From Mycobacterium sp. E1747 (GTDB taxonomy: Bacteria > Actinomycetota > Actinomycetes > Mycobacteriales > Mycobacteriaceae), in the NCBI RefSeq assembly GCF_001667775.1, contig NZ_LZJI01000198.1, forward strand, positions 1 through 34,282: a stretch of 34,282 nucleotides of DNA, given 5' to 3'. Under the pieces are notes generated by a model. The model was not told where the DNA came from. It made no database searches and was given only the letters and a program-made list of their open reading frames with translations. Positions 23,102 to 30,510 of the stretch are shown piece by piece. Both the position numbers and the translations under genes were made by a program. Numbering within the stretch: the stretch's first letter is position 1; the number at the start of each line of letters is the position of its first letter.

Positions 23102-23179
23102 GCCAGCTGACCTGCGCAAACGGTTATCGTGCCTGATTGGGGCCGTGGGCATTTTTCCGCGGACTTCAGGTGAGCGGTG

Positions 23180-23185
23180 TATAGT
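23180..23185 (+). promoter_or_regulatory. -10 box of the DUF732 secreted-protein gene (leaderless start)
   Basis: TATAGT, one base from the sigma-A consensus, ends 7 nt before ATG 23193. No SD is present, so the mRNA should begin at the start codon. No good -35 is seen. Confidence 0.55.
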
Positions 23186-23192
23186 CCGGCTA

Positions 23193-23546
23193 ATGAAGGG
23201 AACGAAGCTGGCTACTATCGGCGGCCTCGCCGCCGCCGCCCTCGCGCTGGCCGCGCCGGCGCTGGCCTCGCCGCCGCCGTCGAACGACTACGACGCCCCG
23301 TTCAAGAACACGGTCAACGGGTTCGGCATCTATCAGCCGCAGGACCAGCTCGCCTGGCTGGGCAAGATCACCTGCGACCGGATCGGCCGGGGCGTGGACG
23401 GCGACCCGTACAAGTCGGCCAACTTCATCCAGCACAACCTGCCCCGGGGCACCACCCAGGGCCAGGCGTTCCAGTTCCTCGGGGCCGCGGTGGACCACTA
23501 CTGCCCCGACCAGGTCGGCTTCGTTCAGCGGGCCGGCGCCCACTAG
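23193..23546 (+). CDS. Small secreted protein, DUF732-like (Rv0559c ortholog)
   Basis: A 117-residue exported protein of unknown function. ATG 23193 begins a clear Sec signal peptide (MKGTK, then a 16-residue Ala/Leu core) with probable cleavage after ALA at residue 26. The mature part has 'GFGIYQPQDQLAWLGKITCDRIGRG' and 'FLGAAVDHYCPDQVGF', with two Cys that can form a disulfide; this spacing is typical of DUF732 proteins, which are abundant in mycobacteria. A longer start at 23145 would spoil the signal peptide. Order (between menJ and menG) matches Rv0559c. The stop is 7 bp from the end of the convergent menG. Confidence 0.88.
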   Translation: MKGTKLATIGGLAAAALALAAPALASPPPSNDYDAPFKNTVNGFGIYQPQDQLAWLGKITCDRIGRGVDGDPYKSANFIQHNLPRGTTQGQAFQFLGAAVDHYCPDQVGFVQRAGAH

Positions 23547-23553
23547 CCCGTTC

Positions 23554-24246
23554 TCAGCGCAGGGGCTTGTAGGCCGCGTGTAGCGCCACGATGCCGCCCG
23601 TGAGGTTGCGCCACCGCACCGCCGCCCACCCGGCCCGGGAGATGTCGTGCGCCAGGTGCGACTGGTCCGGCCACGCCCTGATCGACTCCGCGAGGTACAC
23701 GTAGGCGTCGGGGTTGCTGGACACCGCGCGGGCCACCCGCGGCAGCGCCCGCATCAGGTACTCCTTGTAGGCGGTGGCGAACAGCCCATTGGTCGGCGTG
23801 GAGAATTCGCACACCACCAATCGGCCGCCCGGCCGGGTGACGCGGGCCATCTCGCGCAGCGCCGCCTGCGGGTCGACGACGTTGCGCAACCCGAAACTGA
23901 TTGTGACAGCATCGAATACGTCGTCGCCGAATGGCAGACGGGTGGCGTCGGCGGCGACTTTCGGGACATCGCGCGCGGCACCCGCGGCGAGCATCCCGAC
24001 CGAGAAGTCGGCCGCCACGCACCACGCCCCCGATTTCTCCAGCTCGACGGTGGACACCGCGGTGCCCGCCGCCAGGTCCAGCACCTGCTGGCCGGGGCCG
24101 GTCGCCAGCGCCGACCGGGTGGCAGTGCGCCAATACCGGTCCTGCCCCAGCGACAGCACGGTGTTGGTCAGGTCGTAGCGGCGGGCGACGCCGTCGAACA
24201 TCGACGCGACATCCCGGGGGTCCTTGTCCAACGCCGCGCGACTCAC
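23554..24246 (-). CDS. menG: Demethylmenaquinone methyltransferase (UbiE/MenG)
   Basis: A 230-residue SAM-dependent enzyme that methylates demethylmenaquinone in the last step of the core menaquinone pathway. GTG 24246 has no SD, but TAGCGT lies 7 nt upstream (plus 24254-24259), indicating a leaderless mRNA. The N-terminal 'VASMFDGVARRYDLTNTVLSLGQDRYWR' is the UbiE signature; SAM loop 'VLDLAAGTAVSTVEL' (55-69); 'DAVTISFGLRNVVDPQAALREMARVTRPGG' is the second UbiE signature; the tail 'NLTGGIVALHAAYKP' is also diagnostic. Corresponds to Rv0558 (annotated menH in M. tuberculosis). In M. tuberculosis mgtA is next; here about 5 kb of other genes intervene. Confidence 0.96.
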   Translation of the reverse strand: MSRAALDKDPRDVASMFDGVARRYDLTNTVLSLGQDRYWRTATRSALATGPGQQVLDLAAGTAVSTVELEKSGAWCVAADFSVGMLAAGAARDVPKVAADATRLPFGDDVFDAVTISFGLRNVVDPQAALREMARVTRPGGRLVVCEFSTPTNGLFATAYKEYLMRALPRVARAVSSNPDAYVYLAESIRAWPDQSHLAHDISRAGWAAVRWRNLTGGIVALHAAYKPLR

Positions 24247-24253
24247 GAGGGAA

Positions 24254-24259
24254 ACGCTA
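24254..24259 (-). promoter_or_regulatory. -10 box of menG (leaderless start)
   Basis: TAGCGT on the minus strand ends 7 nt before GTG 24246. There is no SD in the pyrimidine-rich stretch between them, which supports leaderless translation. Confidence 0.45.
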
Positions 24260-24301
24260 CCGCCCGGGAATTACGCGGTGACATCGGCGTTGCAACACTG
24301 C

Positions 24302-25126
24302 GTGACTGAAAAAGTTTGGTTTATCACCGGTACCTCGCGAGGATTCGGCCGCGCATGGGCGATCGCGGCGCTGGAGCGCGGCGACAAGGTCGCCGCCACG
24401 GCCCGCAACTTGGCATCGCTCGACGACTTGGCCGAGAAGTATGGCGACGCGCTGTTGCCGATCCGGTTGGACGTCACCGATCGGGACGCCGACTTCGCCG
24501 CGGTCAAGCACGCGCACGACCACTTCGGCCGCCTGGACATCGTGGTCAACAACGCCGGTTACGGGCAGTTCGGGTTCGTCGAGGAATTGTCCGAGCGGGA
24601 CGCCCGGGATCAGATCGAAACCAACGTCTTTGGGGCGCTGTGGATCACCCAGGCGGCTTTGCCGTACCTGCGCGACCAGCGCAGCGGCCACATCATCCAG
24701 GTTTCCTCGATCGGAGGCATCACCGCGTTCCCCTTGGTCGGGATCTACCACGCGTCCAAGTGGGCGTTGGAAGGTTTTTCGCAGGCGCTGGCTCAAGAGG
24801 TCGCCCCGTTTGGCGTGCATGTCACGCTGATCGAGCCGGGCGGCTTCGACACCGACTGGGCGGGTGATTCGGCCAAGCACGCCGACCCGCTGCCGGCGTA
24901 CGACGAGGTGCGCGCGGCCGTGGAGGCCGAGCGCAGCACACGGTGGGCCAGCCCGGGCAATCCGGAGGCATCGGCCGCGGCACTGCTGAAGGTGGTCGAC
25001 GCCGAAAAGCCGCCGCTGCGAGTCTTTTTCGGCGCATCGCCACTGGCGACGGCCAAGGCCGACTACGAGAGCCGGCTGCGCACCTGGGAGGAATGGCAGC
25101 CGGTCGCGGAGCTCGCTCAGGGGTAG
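24302..25126 (+). CDS. Classical short-chain dehydrogenase/reductase
   Basis: A 274-residue NAD(P)-dependent oxidoreductase. GTG 24302 is preferred because the Rossmann strand begins straight after it ('VTEKVWFITGTSRGFG'); upstream in-frame starts at 24224 and 24278 lie in or near menG control DNA and lack signals. No SD is visible. Motifs: cofactor loop TGTSRGFG (9-16), NNAGYG, catalytic Y149 and K153 (YHASK), and 'VTLIEPGGFDTDWAG' after it. This is the SDR type with an N-terminal Trp-Phe strand common among mycobacterial and proteobacterial ketoreductases of unknown substrate. It starts the block that separates menG from mgtA. Confidence 0.88.
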   Translation: MTEKVWFITGTSRGFGRAWAIAALERGDKVAATARNLASLDDLAEKYGDALLPIRLDVTDRDADFAAVKHAHDHFGRLDIVVNNAGYGQFGFVEELSERDARDQIETNVFGALWITQAALPYLRDQRSGHIIQVSSIGGITAFPLVGIYHASKWALEGFSQALAQEVAPFGVHVTLIEPGGFDTDWAGDSAKHADPLPAYDEVRAAVEAERSTRWASPGNPEASAAALLKVVDAEKPPLRVFFGASPLATAKADYESRLRTWEEWQPVAELAQG

Positions 25127-25159
25127 CGAGGCGCGCACGTCGGCACCCACAAACTGAGT

Positions 25160-25181
25160 AGTCGATTACGCATGTCGGCCG
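25160..25181 (+). repeat. 22-bp direct repeat, copy 1 (before monooxygenase gene)
   Basis: Matches copy 2 at 26786-26807 in 19 of 22 positions (differences at repeat positions 7, 13 and 17). Begins AGTCGATTACGC. A looser match (ACTTGTGGG versus ACTTGGGG) follows each copy at similar distance. Lies 49 bp upstream of ATG 25230. Confidence 0.65.
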
Positions 25182-25229
25182 CCCGGTGCGGACCCATACT
25201 TGTGGGCATCTGCGAGGAAAGGCGTTCCG

Positions 25230-26693
25230 ATGTCCGCACCCCAGTCCGCGCCGGTGGAAACCTGCGACGTCTGCATCGTCGGAGCCGGCATCGCCGGGTT
25301 GAATGCCTTGTTCGCCGCTAGCCGATATTTGTCGCGTGAGCAGAAGGTGATCCTGATCGACCGCAGGACACGCGTCGGCGGCATGTGGGTCGACGTCTAC
25401 CCCTATGTCCGCCTGCACCAGCCGCATCCCATGTTCACCGCGGGCAACATCGGGTGGACGCTCGGCAAGGATCGCAGTTATCTGGCGACCAAGGGCGAGG
25501 TGCTCGCCCACTTCGAGCACTGCATCGACGTGATCAGGCAGCGGGTCGGGGTCGAGGAGTATCTCGGCTGGGACTTCGAGTCCGCCGAAGAGCTGAACGG
25601 GACCGTGCGGGTCACCTGCAGGGCCCCCGACGGCCGAGAGCTCGTTGTCGCGACCAAGCGCCTGATCAAGGCCTATGGCCTCGGGATCACGCCGAACGAA
25701 CCTCTCGACATCTCGAGCGAGCGCGTCCATTCGGTATCGCCCGACTACTGCGACGTGCGGGCGGGCGACATCAGGGACAGCGATGCGCCCGTGTGGATCA
25801 TCGGCGGCGGAAAAACCGCGATGGACACCGCGCACGCACTGATCACTACCTACCCCGGCCGCGAGGTCAACCTGGTCGCCGGCCGCGGCACGTTCTTCTC
25901 CAGCCGCGACGACCTGTTGCCGAGCGGCGCCCGCCGTTGGTGGGCGGGCACACCGCTGAACACGGTCGCCGCACAGGTAAGTCACCGGTACGACGGCACG
26001 AACGAATCAGAGGTGCAGCAGTGGTATCGCGCCACGCATGGCACATTCCTGACCCCCCAGGCGGACAACTTTGTGTTGGGCGTGCTGTCCGAGGCAGAGA
26101 ACCGCACGATCGCCGCCGGGCTCAACGACCTTGTGATGGACTATTTCGAGGACGCGGTCGATCGCAACGGGACGACCGAGTTGGTGTTCCGCAGCGGGTC
26201 AACGACGACGATCGAAGCGGGCAGCTGGGTCGTCAACTGCACGGGTTACGTCAAATTCCCCGACGAACACCCGTACGAGCCCTACGTTTCACCAAGTGGC
26301 GCAGTCGTTTCCATCAATGTTCGGTCGGCGATGCTGCACCTGCCGGCGTTCATGGGCTACTTCCTGGGCCACCTGATGTTCCTGGGCAAACTCAGCGATA
26401 TCCCGCTGTACGAAATTGACTGGATGAATCTGCGGCAGAAGGCGCCACTGGCGTTTCCGTACGTGCTCTTCGCGCTCGTTCAGCACAACCTCGGCCTGAT
26501 CTACGACAACGTCCCCAGCCGCGTATTCACCGAGAACAACCTAGATTTCGATAAGTGGTACCCGTTACCGCGGCGCCTGCCGGGCATGGCACGGTTCATG
26601 CTCACACACCGCCGGGAGTGTGAGCGCCAACGCCGCGTTCTGGACACGGTGCGGGAGCGCTTCGAAATCCGTTGCGGTCCGCTCAGCGGGTAG
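25230..26693 (+). CDS. FAD-dependent monooxygenase, FMO-like
   Basis: A 487-residue flavoprotein. ATG 25230 follows an AGGAAAGG SD at good spacing. FAD loop GAGIAG (18-23), the 'RTRVGGMWVDVYPYVRLHQPH' segment that resembles the GG-x-W region of FMO/BVMO enzymes, a second Rossmann loop GGGKTAMD (~192-199) for NADPH, and a late 'VNCTGYVKFPDEHPY' that resembles the TGY motif. The strict BVMO fingerprint FxGxxxHxxxW is not seen, so N- or C-hydroxylation or Baeyer-Villiger activity cannot be distinguished. The C-terminal ~120 residues are hydrophobic and aromatic-rich. The gene is flanked by 22-bp direct repeats. Not present at this site in M. tuberculosis. Confidence 0.85.
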   Translation: MSAPQSAPVETCDVCIVGAGIAGLNALFAASRYLSREQKVILIDRRTRVGGMWVDVYPYVRLHQPHPMFTAGNIGWTLGKDRSYLATKGEVLAHFEHCIDVIRQRVGVEEYLGWDFESAEELNGTVRVTCRAPDGRELVVATKRLIKAYGLGITPNEPLDISSERVHSVSPDYCDVRAGDIRDSDAPVWIIGGGKTAMDTAHALITTYPGREVNLVAGRGTFFSSRDDLLPSGARRWWAGTPLNTVAAQVSHRYDGTNESEVQQWYRATHGTFLTPQADNFVLGVLSEAENRTIAAGLNDLVMDYFEDAVDRNGTTELVFRSGSTTTIEAGSWVVNCTGYVKFPDEHPYEPYVSPSGAVVSINVRSAMLHLPAFMGYFLGHLMFLGKLSDIPLYEIDWMNLRQKAPLAFPYVLFALVQHNLGLIYDNVPSRVFTENNLDFDKWYPLPRRLPGMARFMLTHRRECERQRRVLDTVRERFEIRCGPLSG

Positions 26694-26974
26694 CGGGCGG
26701 GTCGACCTCCGTCATCGCATCACGTGATATGTCGTTGATAGCCAAGGCTTTCGCCATCGCGAAAGACCGGTAGCGCAAGACGGGCAGTCGACTACGCGTG
26801 TGGGCCGTCTAGCGCCCAGAAGACTTGGGGATGGAAACACTCAACCGAAGCCCTGGCGACCATGGCGCGGTGCATGCCAAACACCCGGACCCGCGCAATG
26901 GAAGCCGGTCACCGGGCCGAGCGGACCGACACCGCTGCCAGTCGAATCCACGCCGAAGGTCGGCAGCGCCGCGA
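26694..26974. other. Intergenic stretch with no supported gene
   Basis: A 281-bp gap between the monooxygenase stop and the stop of the small minus-strand gene. It contains copy 2 of the 22-bp repeat and, right after it, an ATG at 26831 opening a frame that runs antisense through the next two genes. That frame has no SD, an unusual composition and no recognisable family, so it is not called. The similarity of this stretch to the upstream region of the monooxygenase gene suggests a duplicated promoter or the relic of a duplicated gene. Confidence 0.5.
26786..26807 (+). repeat. 22-bp direct repeat, copy 2 (after monooxygenase gene)
   Basis: Begins AGTCGACTACGC and matches copy 1 (25160-25181) in 19 of 22 positions. 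Together the two copies bracket the monooxygenase gene in direct orientation, about 1.6 kb apart. Confidence 0.65.
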
Positions 26975-27217
26975 CTAGCGCACGGTGCGGATGACGAAGG
27001 CGTCGATGTTCTCGTCGTAATCGACCGATTCGTCCACGACCAGCTCGCCCACCGGGTGACCGTCCTCGGCGACGGCGATGAAGGTCGATTCCTCGGGGTT
27101 GTACGTCACCGCGCCTTGGACGAACATCGCCGCGACCTCGTGCCCGTCGGCCCCGAAGACGACGAGCTTCAATCCTCCGGCATCCTTGACGTACTCCGCC
27201 GCCTCCGCGCGCGTCAT
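26975..27217 (-). CDS. Small conserved-looking protein of unknown function
   Basis: An 80-residue acidic protein I do not recognise. ATG 27217 is chosen because it forms an ATGA overlap with the upstream stop and has AAGG 6 nt before it; an in-frame ATG at 27223 adds two residues. It begins with a helix ('TRAEAAEYVKDAG') followed by short beta strands ('LKLVVFGADGHEVAAMFVQGAVTYNPEESTFIAVAEDGHPVGELVVDESVDYDENIDAFVIRTV'). Composition and codon use look genuine, with high GC third positions. No signal peptide, membrane segment or Cys. It is translationally coupled to the truncated hydrolase upstream. Confidence 0.65.
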   Translation of the reverse strand: MTRAEAAEYVKDAGGLKLVVFGADGHEVAAMFVQGAVTYNPEESTFIAVAEDGHPVGELVVDESVDYDENIDAFVIRTVR

Positions 27218-27534
27218 GACCATCCTTGCGAGTCCTTTCTGTGCCGCCGAGCCGTCAGGGCGTGGGCTGGAAAAACTCGTGTCTCCAGGAGATATTGGCG
27301 TAGCGCCTCGGCCATCCGCACGCGCACCGGCGCACCCGAGGTGACCACGTCGACCAACTGCACCGACAGGTGGGTGTGCCCGCGGGCGCGGACGTGCCCG
27401 GTCGACACGCCCGCCGCATCGAGCGCCGCGGCGTAGGCCTCGCCCACGTCACGCAGGGGATCGAACTCGGCGCTCACCACGACGACGTCGACGTCCGGCA
27501 TCAGCCGGTCTGTGCTGGCCGCATCGGTCATCAT
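27214..27534 (-). pseudogene. C-terminal fragment of an alpha/beta hydrolase (HSL/lipase type)
   Basis: About 106 residues from the tandem ATG codons at 27534/27531. It matches only the last third of Lip/hormone-sensitive-lipase-type hydrolases: the acid segment 'VDVVVVSAEFDPLRDVGEAYAAALDAAGV' with the catalytic Asp, and 'RARGHTHLSVQLVDV' at the position of the catalytic His. The N-terminal domain with HGGG and the GxSxG nucleophile is missing, and no trace was found in the 190 bp upstream in any frame. It therefore cannot be an active esterase. The downstream gene overlaps it by 4 bp (ATGA), so the remnant may still be translated to couple that gene. A short functional protein of new role is the alternative. 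Confidence 0.65.
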
Positions 27535-27680
27535 CCGATGATCCCGCCGCGCCCAGCCGCTGTCATGAGGACGGCAATACTCGACTTGCTTGCCGGCCGG
27601 CGCCGACACCCAGCGGCGGCTCGGACCCTTACCAAATGGGTAGGAAACCCTTCCCTTCCGGGAGGAAGAAGTGGCTGCCG

Positions 27681-27705
27681 CGGTAATTACCGGATGCCCC
27701 ATAAT
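27681..27705 (+). promoter_or_regulatory. Palindrome and -10 box upstream of the ECF sigma factor gene
   Basis: CGGTAATTACCG (27681-27692) is a perfect 12-bp palindrome, 7 bp before a CATAAT box (27700-27705). The palindrome sits in the -35/spacer area, a natural place for a repressor or activator. Transcription would begin near 27712, about 10 nt before ATG 27723. No matching extracytoplasmic-sigma -35 was recognised. Confidence 0.4.
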
Positions 27706-27722
27706 CCCCGAGCATTTCAGTC

Positions 27723-28499
27723 ATGACTTGCATGACCACCCTGCCGAACAACCGCATCCTCAGCGACGCGGACCTCGCCCGGGCCGCGGCGGCCGGTGAT
27801 CGCGCGGCGCTGGCCGACATCTACCGCCGCTACGCGGCCCCGCTGCACGCTTACTGCGTCGGCATGCTGCGTGATCGTCACGCCGCGTCCGACTGCGTGC
27901 AGGACGTCTTCTGCACCGCCACCACACAGTTGCCGAAGCTCCGTGACGCGGACAAGCTGAGGCCGTGGCTCTACGCCATCGCCCGCCGCAGCGCGCTGCG
28001 GACCCTGTCGGAACGCCGCCGCGAGGCCGCCTGCGACGAGCTGCCCGATGATGCGGCGACCGGCCCGGGGCCGTTTACGTTGACGGCCCAGAATGAACTC
28101 CGGCAACTGATCACCCAGGCCGCCGACGGATTGTGTGAGCGTGACCGGCGGGTGCTGGAGCTCGCCTACCGCCACGGCGCGACCGGAATCGAGCTCGCGC
28201 AAGCGCTGGGCATCAGTTATGACTCGACCAAGAAGGTCCTGCAGCGACTGCGCGACACCATCGAGCGCTCACTGGGTGCGCTGCTGGTGGCTCGCCGCGC
28301 TTCTCAGCACGGATGCCCGCAGCTCGCCGCGGACCTGTCCGGCTGGGACCACCAGCTCACCGTCCTGATGCGCAAACGCATTGCGCGCCATATCGAGTCG
28401 TGCACCACTTGCGACGAATACCGCCGTAGTGCCCTCAATGCCGTTGCCATGCTCGGCGGCGGGCTACTCGACGAGCTGTCCAAGCCGCCCGGGCGGTAA
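27723..28499 (+). CDS. ECF-type RNA polymerase sigma factor with fused C-terminal zinc-binding (ZAS-like) tail
   Basis: A 258-residue sigma-70-family factor. ATG 27723 or ATG 27732 may be the start; neither has an SD. Region 2 (~28-100): 'ALADIYRRYAAPLHAYCVGMLRDRHAASDCVQDVFCTA' and 'DKLRPWLYAIARR', for core and -10 binding. Region 4 (~125-190): 'LCERDRRVLELAYRHGATGIELAQALGISYDSTKKVLQRLRDTI', for -35 recognition. The last ~65 residues carry H223-x3-C227-x2-C230 (HIESCTTC), the zinc motif of ZAS anti-sigma domains, so regulation may be built into the same chain. No separate anti-sigma gene adjoins. It converges with the FHA regulator gene, 11 bp away. Not at this place in M. tuberculosis. Confidence 0.88.
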   Translation: MTCMTTLPNNRILSDADLARAAAAGDRAALADIYRRYAAPLHAYCVGMLRDRHAASDCVQDVFCTATTQLPKLRDADKLRPWLYAIARRSALRTLSERRREAACDELPDDAATGPGPFTLTAQNELRQLITQAADGLCERDRRVLELAYRHGATGIELAQALGISYDSTKKVLQRLRDTIERSLGALLVARRASQHGCPQLAADLSGWDHQLTVLMRKRIARHIESCTTCDEYRRSALNAVAMLGGGLLDELSKPPGR

Positions 28500-28510
28500 C
28501 GACTGAGTGC

Positions 28511-29134
28511 TCACTTCTGCTGCGTGCGTCGGTCACGCAGCATCGAGCGGTTGACTGCGCCGAGCCGGATCGCCGCGTTGGCCAGCCGGACTCGGCGATC
28601 TCCCTCGGCTGTGATGCCGAACTTGTCGTACAGGTGTTGCAAGTGTTGCTTGACGGCTGCTTCGGTGACAAACAACTCCTGGGCCATCCGACGAACCGAT
28701 GCGGGCTCGGGAAACGGGTCATCGGACACGAAGGGGCGACACAGAACCTTGAGGACGTCGAGTTCGCGCGCGGTCATGCGGGGCGGCCGCAGGATGGACT
28801 TGCCGGTTTCGGTTTCTTGATCACCCGGCGCTTCGTCGACCCGTGACATCCAGAAGACCAATCGTGAACTGCCCAGCCGCAACTCGTCGCCGGACCGCAG
28901 AATCCGTTCCGCGACGATCTTTTCGCCGTTGACGTAGGTGCCGTTGCGGCTACCCAAATCCCGCACGGACCAGGCTTGCCCGAAATTCTCCAGGACGGCG
29001 TGCACCCGCGACACCGTCGGGTCGTGCTCCAACGACACCGCATTGGTCAACGACTTGCCGAGGGTCACCCGTTCACCGCTGAGCGCGATCAGCTCCCGCC
29101 CCGACGGCTTCCACACTTCCAAATGGGACGACAT
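28511..29134 (-). CDS. FHA-domain protein with C-terminal helix-turn-helix (phosphothreonine-responsive regulator)
   Basis: A 207-residue cytoplasmic protein. ATG 29134 follows AGGAGGG at 5 nt. N-terminal FHA domain (~5-97): 'VTLGKSLTNAVSL' with Lys26 where most families have Arg, 'SRVH' (S42, H45), and 'DLGSRNGTYVNG' (N64, N69), the phosphothreonine-binding loops. A linker (~98-118) is followed by an HTH domain (~119-195): 'MTARELDVLKVLCRPF' and 'SVRRMAQELFVTEAAVKQHLQHLYDKFGI', which resembles LuxR/transcriptional-regulator recognition helices. It should bind DNA in response to Ser/Thr kinase signalling. It converges with the ECF sigma factor gene. A target could be that gene or its neighbours, but this is inference. 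Confidence 0.85.
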   Translation of the reverse strand: MSSHLEVWKPSGRELIALSGERVTLGKSLTNAVSLEHDPTVSRVHAVLENFGQAWSVRDLGSRNGTYVNGEKIVAERILRSGDELRLGSSRLVFWMSRVDEAPGDQETETGKSILRPPRMTARELDVLKVLCRPFVSDDPFPEPASVRRMAQELFVTEAAVKQHLQHLYDKFGITAEGDRRVRLANAAIRLGAVNRSMLRDRRTQQK

Positions 29135-29266
29135 ATGGACCCTCCTATCAGGCCCATTCTGACCCCACCGCTCAGAAAAAGACCGGAGAACAGCCCGCCG
29201 AGCCGAAAATCGCGCGCTCAAAGGCCGCCGCGCGTTGGCGTCAGGACGGTGTGGCCGACCGGCGGC

Positions 29267-30421
29267 TCACTCCCCCTGGGCGTACCGCTTGGCGAACATC
29301 CGCCTGCGGGAGAACGGCGACAACACCGCCTCATAGTGGCCGAGCAGCTCGTCACAGATGACCGGCCAACTGCGGCCCAGCACGCTGCGCCGGGCCGCCA
29401 GTGCGTAGCGGTGGCGTTCGTCGATCAGATGGGTGACGGCCGCCGGCAACCTCGCCTCGAACTCGTCGACGCCCAGTAACAGACCGGTGCGCCACGGCGT
29501 GACGAGGTCGCGTGGGCCGCCGGCGTCAGGGGCGATCACCGGCAACCCCGACGCCAGCGCTTCCTGCACGACTTGGCAAAACGTCTCGTGCTCGCCGGGA
29601 TGCACGAAGACATCCATGCTGGCGTACGCCACGGCGAGTTCGTCGCCGTACAGCGCGCCGGTGAAAACCGCTGACGGCATTGCCTTTTGCAACTTGGCGC
29701 GGTCGACGCCGTCGCCGACGATGACGAGTTGCACGTCGCCGCGCGCCGCGAGCGGGATCAGCCGCTCCACGTGCTTCTCGGGAGCCAACCGGCCCACGAA
29801 GCCGACGATCGGCTTGCCCTGCGGCGACCATCGGCGCCGGAGCGCCTCGTCCCGCCCCGACGGGGCGAACCGCAGCACGTCGACGCCGCGCGCCCAGCGA
29901 TGCACCCGTGGGAAGCGGTGCTCGACAAGCGATTCCATCGTCACCGTGGACGGCGCCAGGGTGCGGTCGGCGAGACTGTGCAGATGCCGAAACCAGGCCC
30001 ACGCGGCCCGCGACGTCATCGGGATGCCATAGCTCGCCGCGAAACCCGGTACGTCCGTTTGATACACGGCGACGCTCGGCACCCCCAGCCAGCGGGCCGC
30101 CTTGACGCCGCCGTAGCCCAATAGCGCGGGCGAGGCCAAATGCACCACGTGGGGGTCGAATCCGCGCAGCACGCTCACCATCCGGGGCGTAGGCACGCCG
30201 AGTGGCAGCGTGGTGACCTTCGGAAACATCCGCGAGGGAACGCGATGCACGCGAATCCCATCGTGGACGCGATCCGCCGGAGTCACCCCGGGAGGGGTAT
30301 CGGGGGCGATGACGAGGGCTTCGTGACCGGTCCGGCGCAAATGCTCGAGGACCCGGAGCACCGAGTTGCTGACACCATTGACTTCCGGCAGGAACGATTC
30401 GGCGACGATGGCAACGCGCAC
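29267..30421 (-). CDS. mgtA: GDP-mannose-dependent alpha-mannosyltransferase (GT4), MgtA/PimB-like
   Basis: A 384-residue glycosyltransferase of the GT4, GT-B fold. GTG 30421 fits the family start 'VRVAIVAESFLPEVNGVSNSVLRVLEHL'. 'GFVGRLAPEKHVERL' (207-221) starts the donor domain and the E-x7-E motif is E279/E287 ('HETFCQVVQEALASGLPVIAPDAGG'). The M. tuberculosis ortholog Rv0557 (MgtA, formerly PimB) transfers mannose from GDP-mannose to glucuronosyl diacylglycerol, at the inner leaflet of the plasma membrane. Order next to the Rv0556-like gene and menD supports orthology. The 132-bp gap to the FHA gene start holds that gene's SD but no clear promoter. Confidence 0.93.
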   Translation of the reverse strand: MRVAIVAESFLPEVNGVSNSVLRVLEHLRRTGHEALVIAPDTPPGVTPADRVHDGIRVHRVPSRMFPKVTTLPLGVPTPRMVSVLRGFDPHVVHLASPALLGYGGVKAARWLGVPSVAVYQTDVPGFAASYGIPMTSRAAWAWFRHLHSLADRTLAPSTVTMESLVEHRFPRVHRWARGVDVLRFAPSGRDEALRRRWSPQGKPIVGFVGRLAPEKHVERLIPLAARGDVQLVIVGDGVDRAKLQKAMPSAVFTGALYGDELAVAYASMDVFVHPGEHETFCQVVQEALASGLPVIAPDAGGPRDLVTPWRTGLLLGVDEFEARLPAAVTHLIDERHRYALAARRSVLGRSWPVICDELLGHYEAVLSPFSRRRMFAKRYAQGE

Positions 30422-30510
30422 ACCACTACGGTGTCAGCGCCGGCTGTCGCGAAGGTTGCCTGCGAGCATACGTCGCGCGAAATCTGCTGGTCGGACGCTG
30501 CCAACCGGGG

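Noticed and set aside
26825..27436. 203-codon plus-strand frame after the second 22-bp repeat
   Set aside because: No SD, odd composition, antisense to the small protein and hydrolase fragment, whose codon use and ATGA overlap look real.
27634..27670. Possible terminator hairpin (CTTCC ... GGAAG) upstream of the sigma factor gene
   Set aside because: Stem of only 5 bp with poor internal pairing and no T tract; not strong enough to call.
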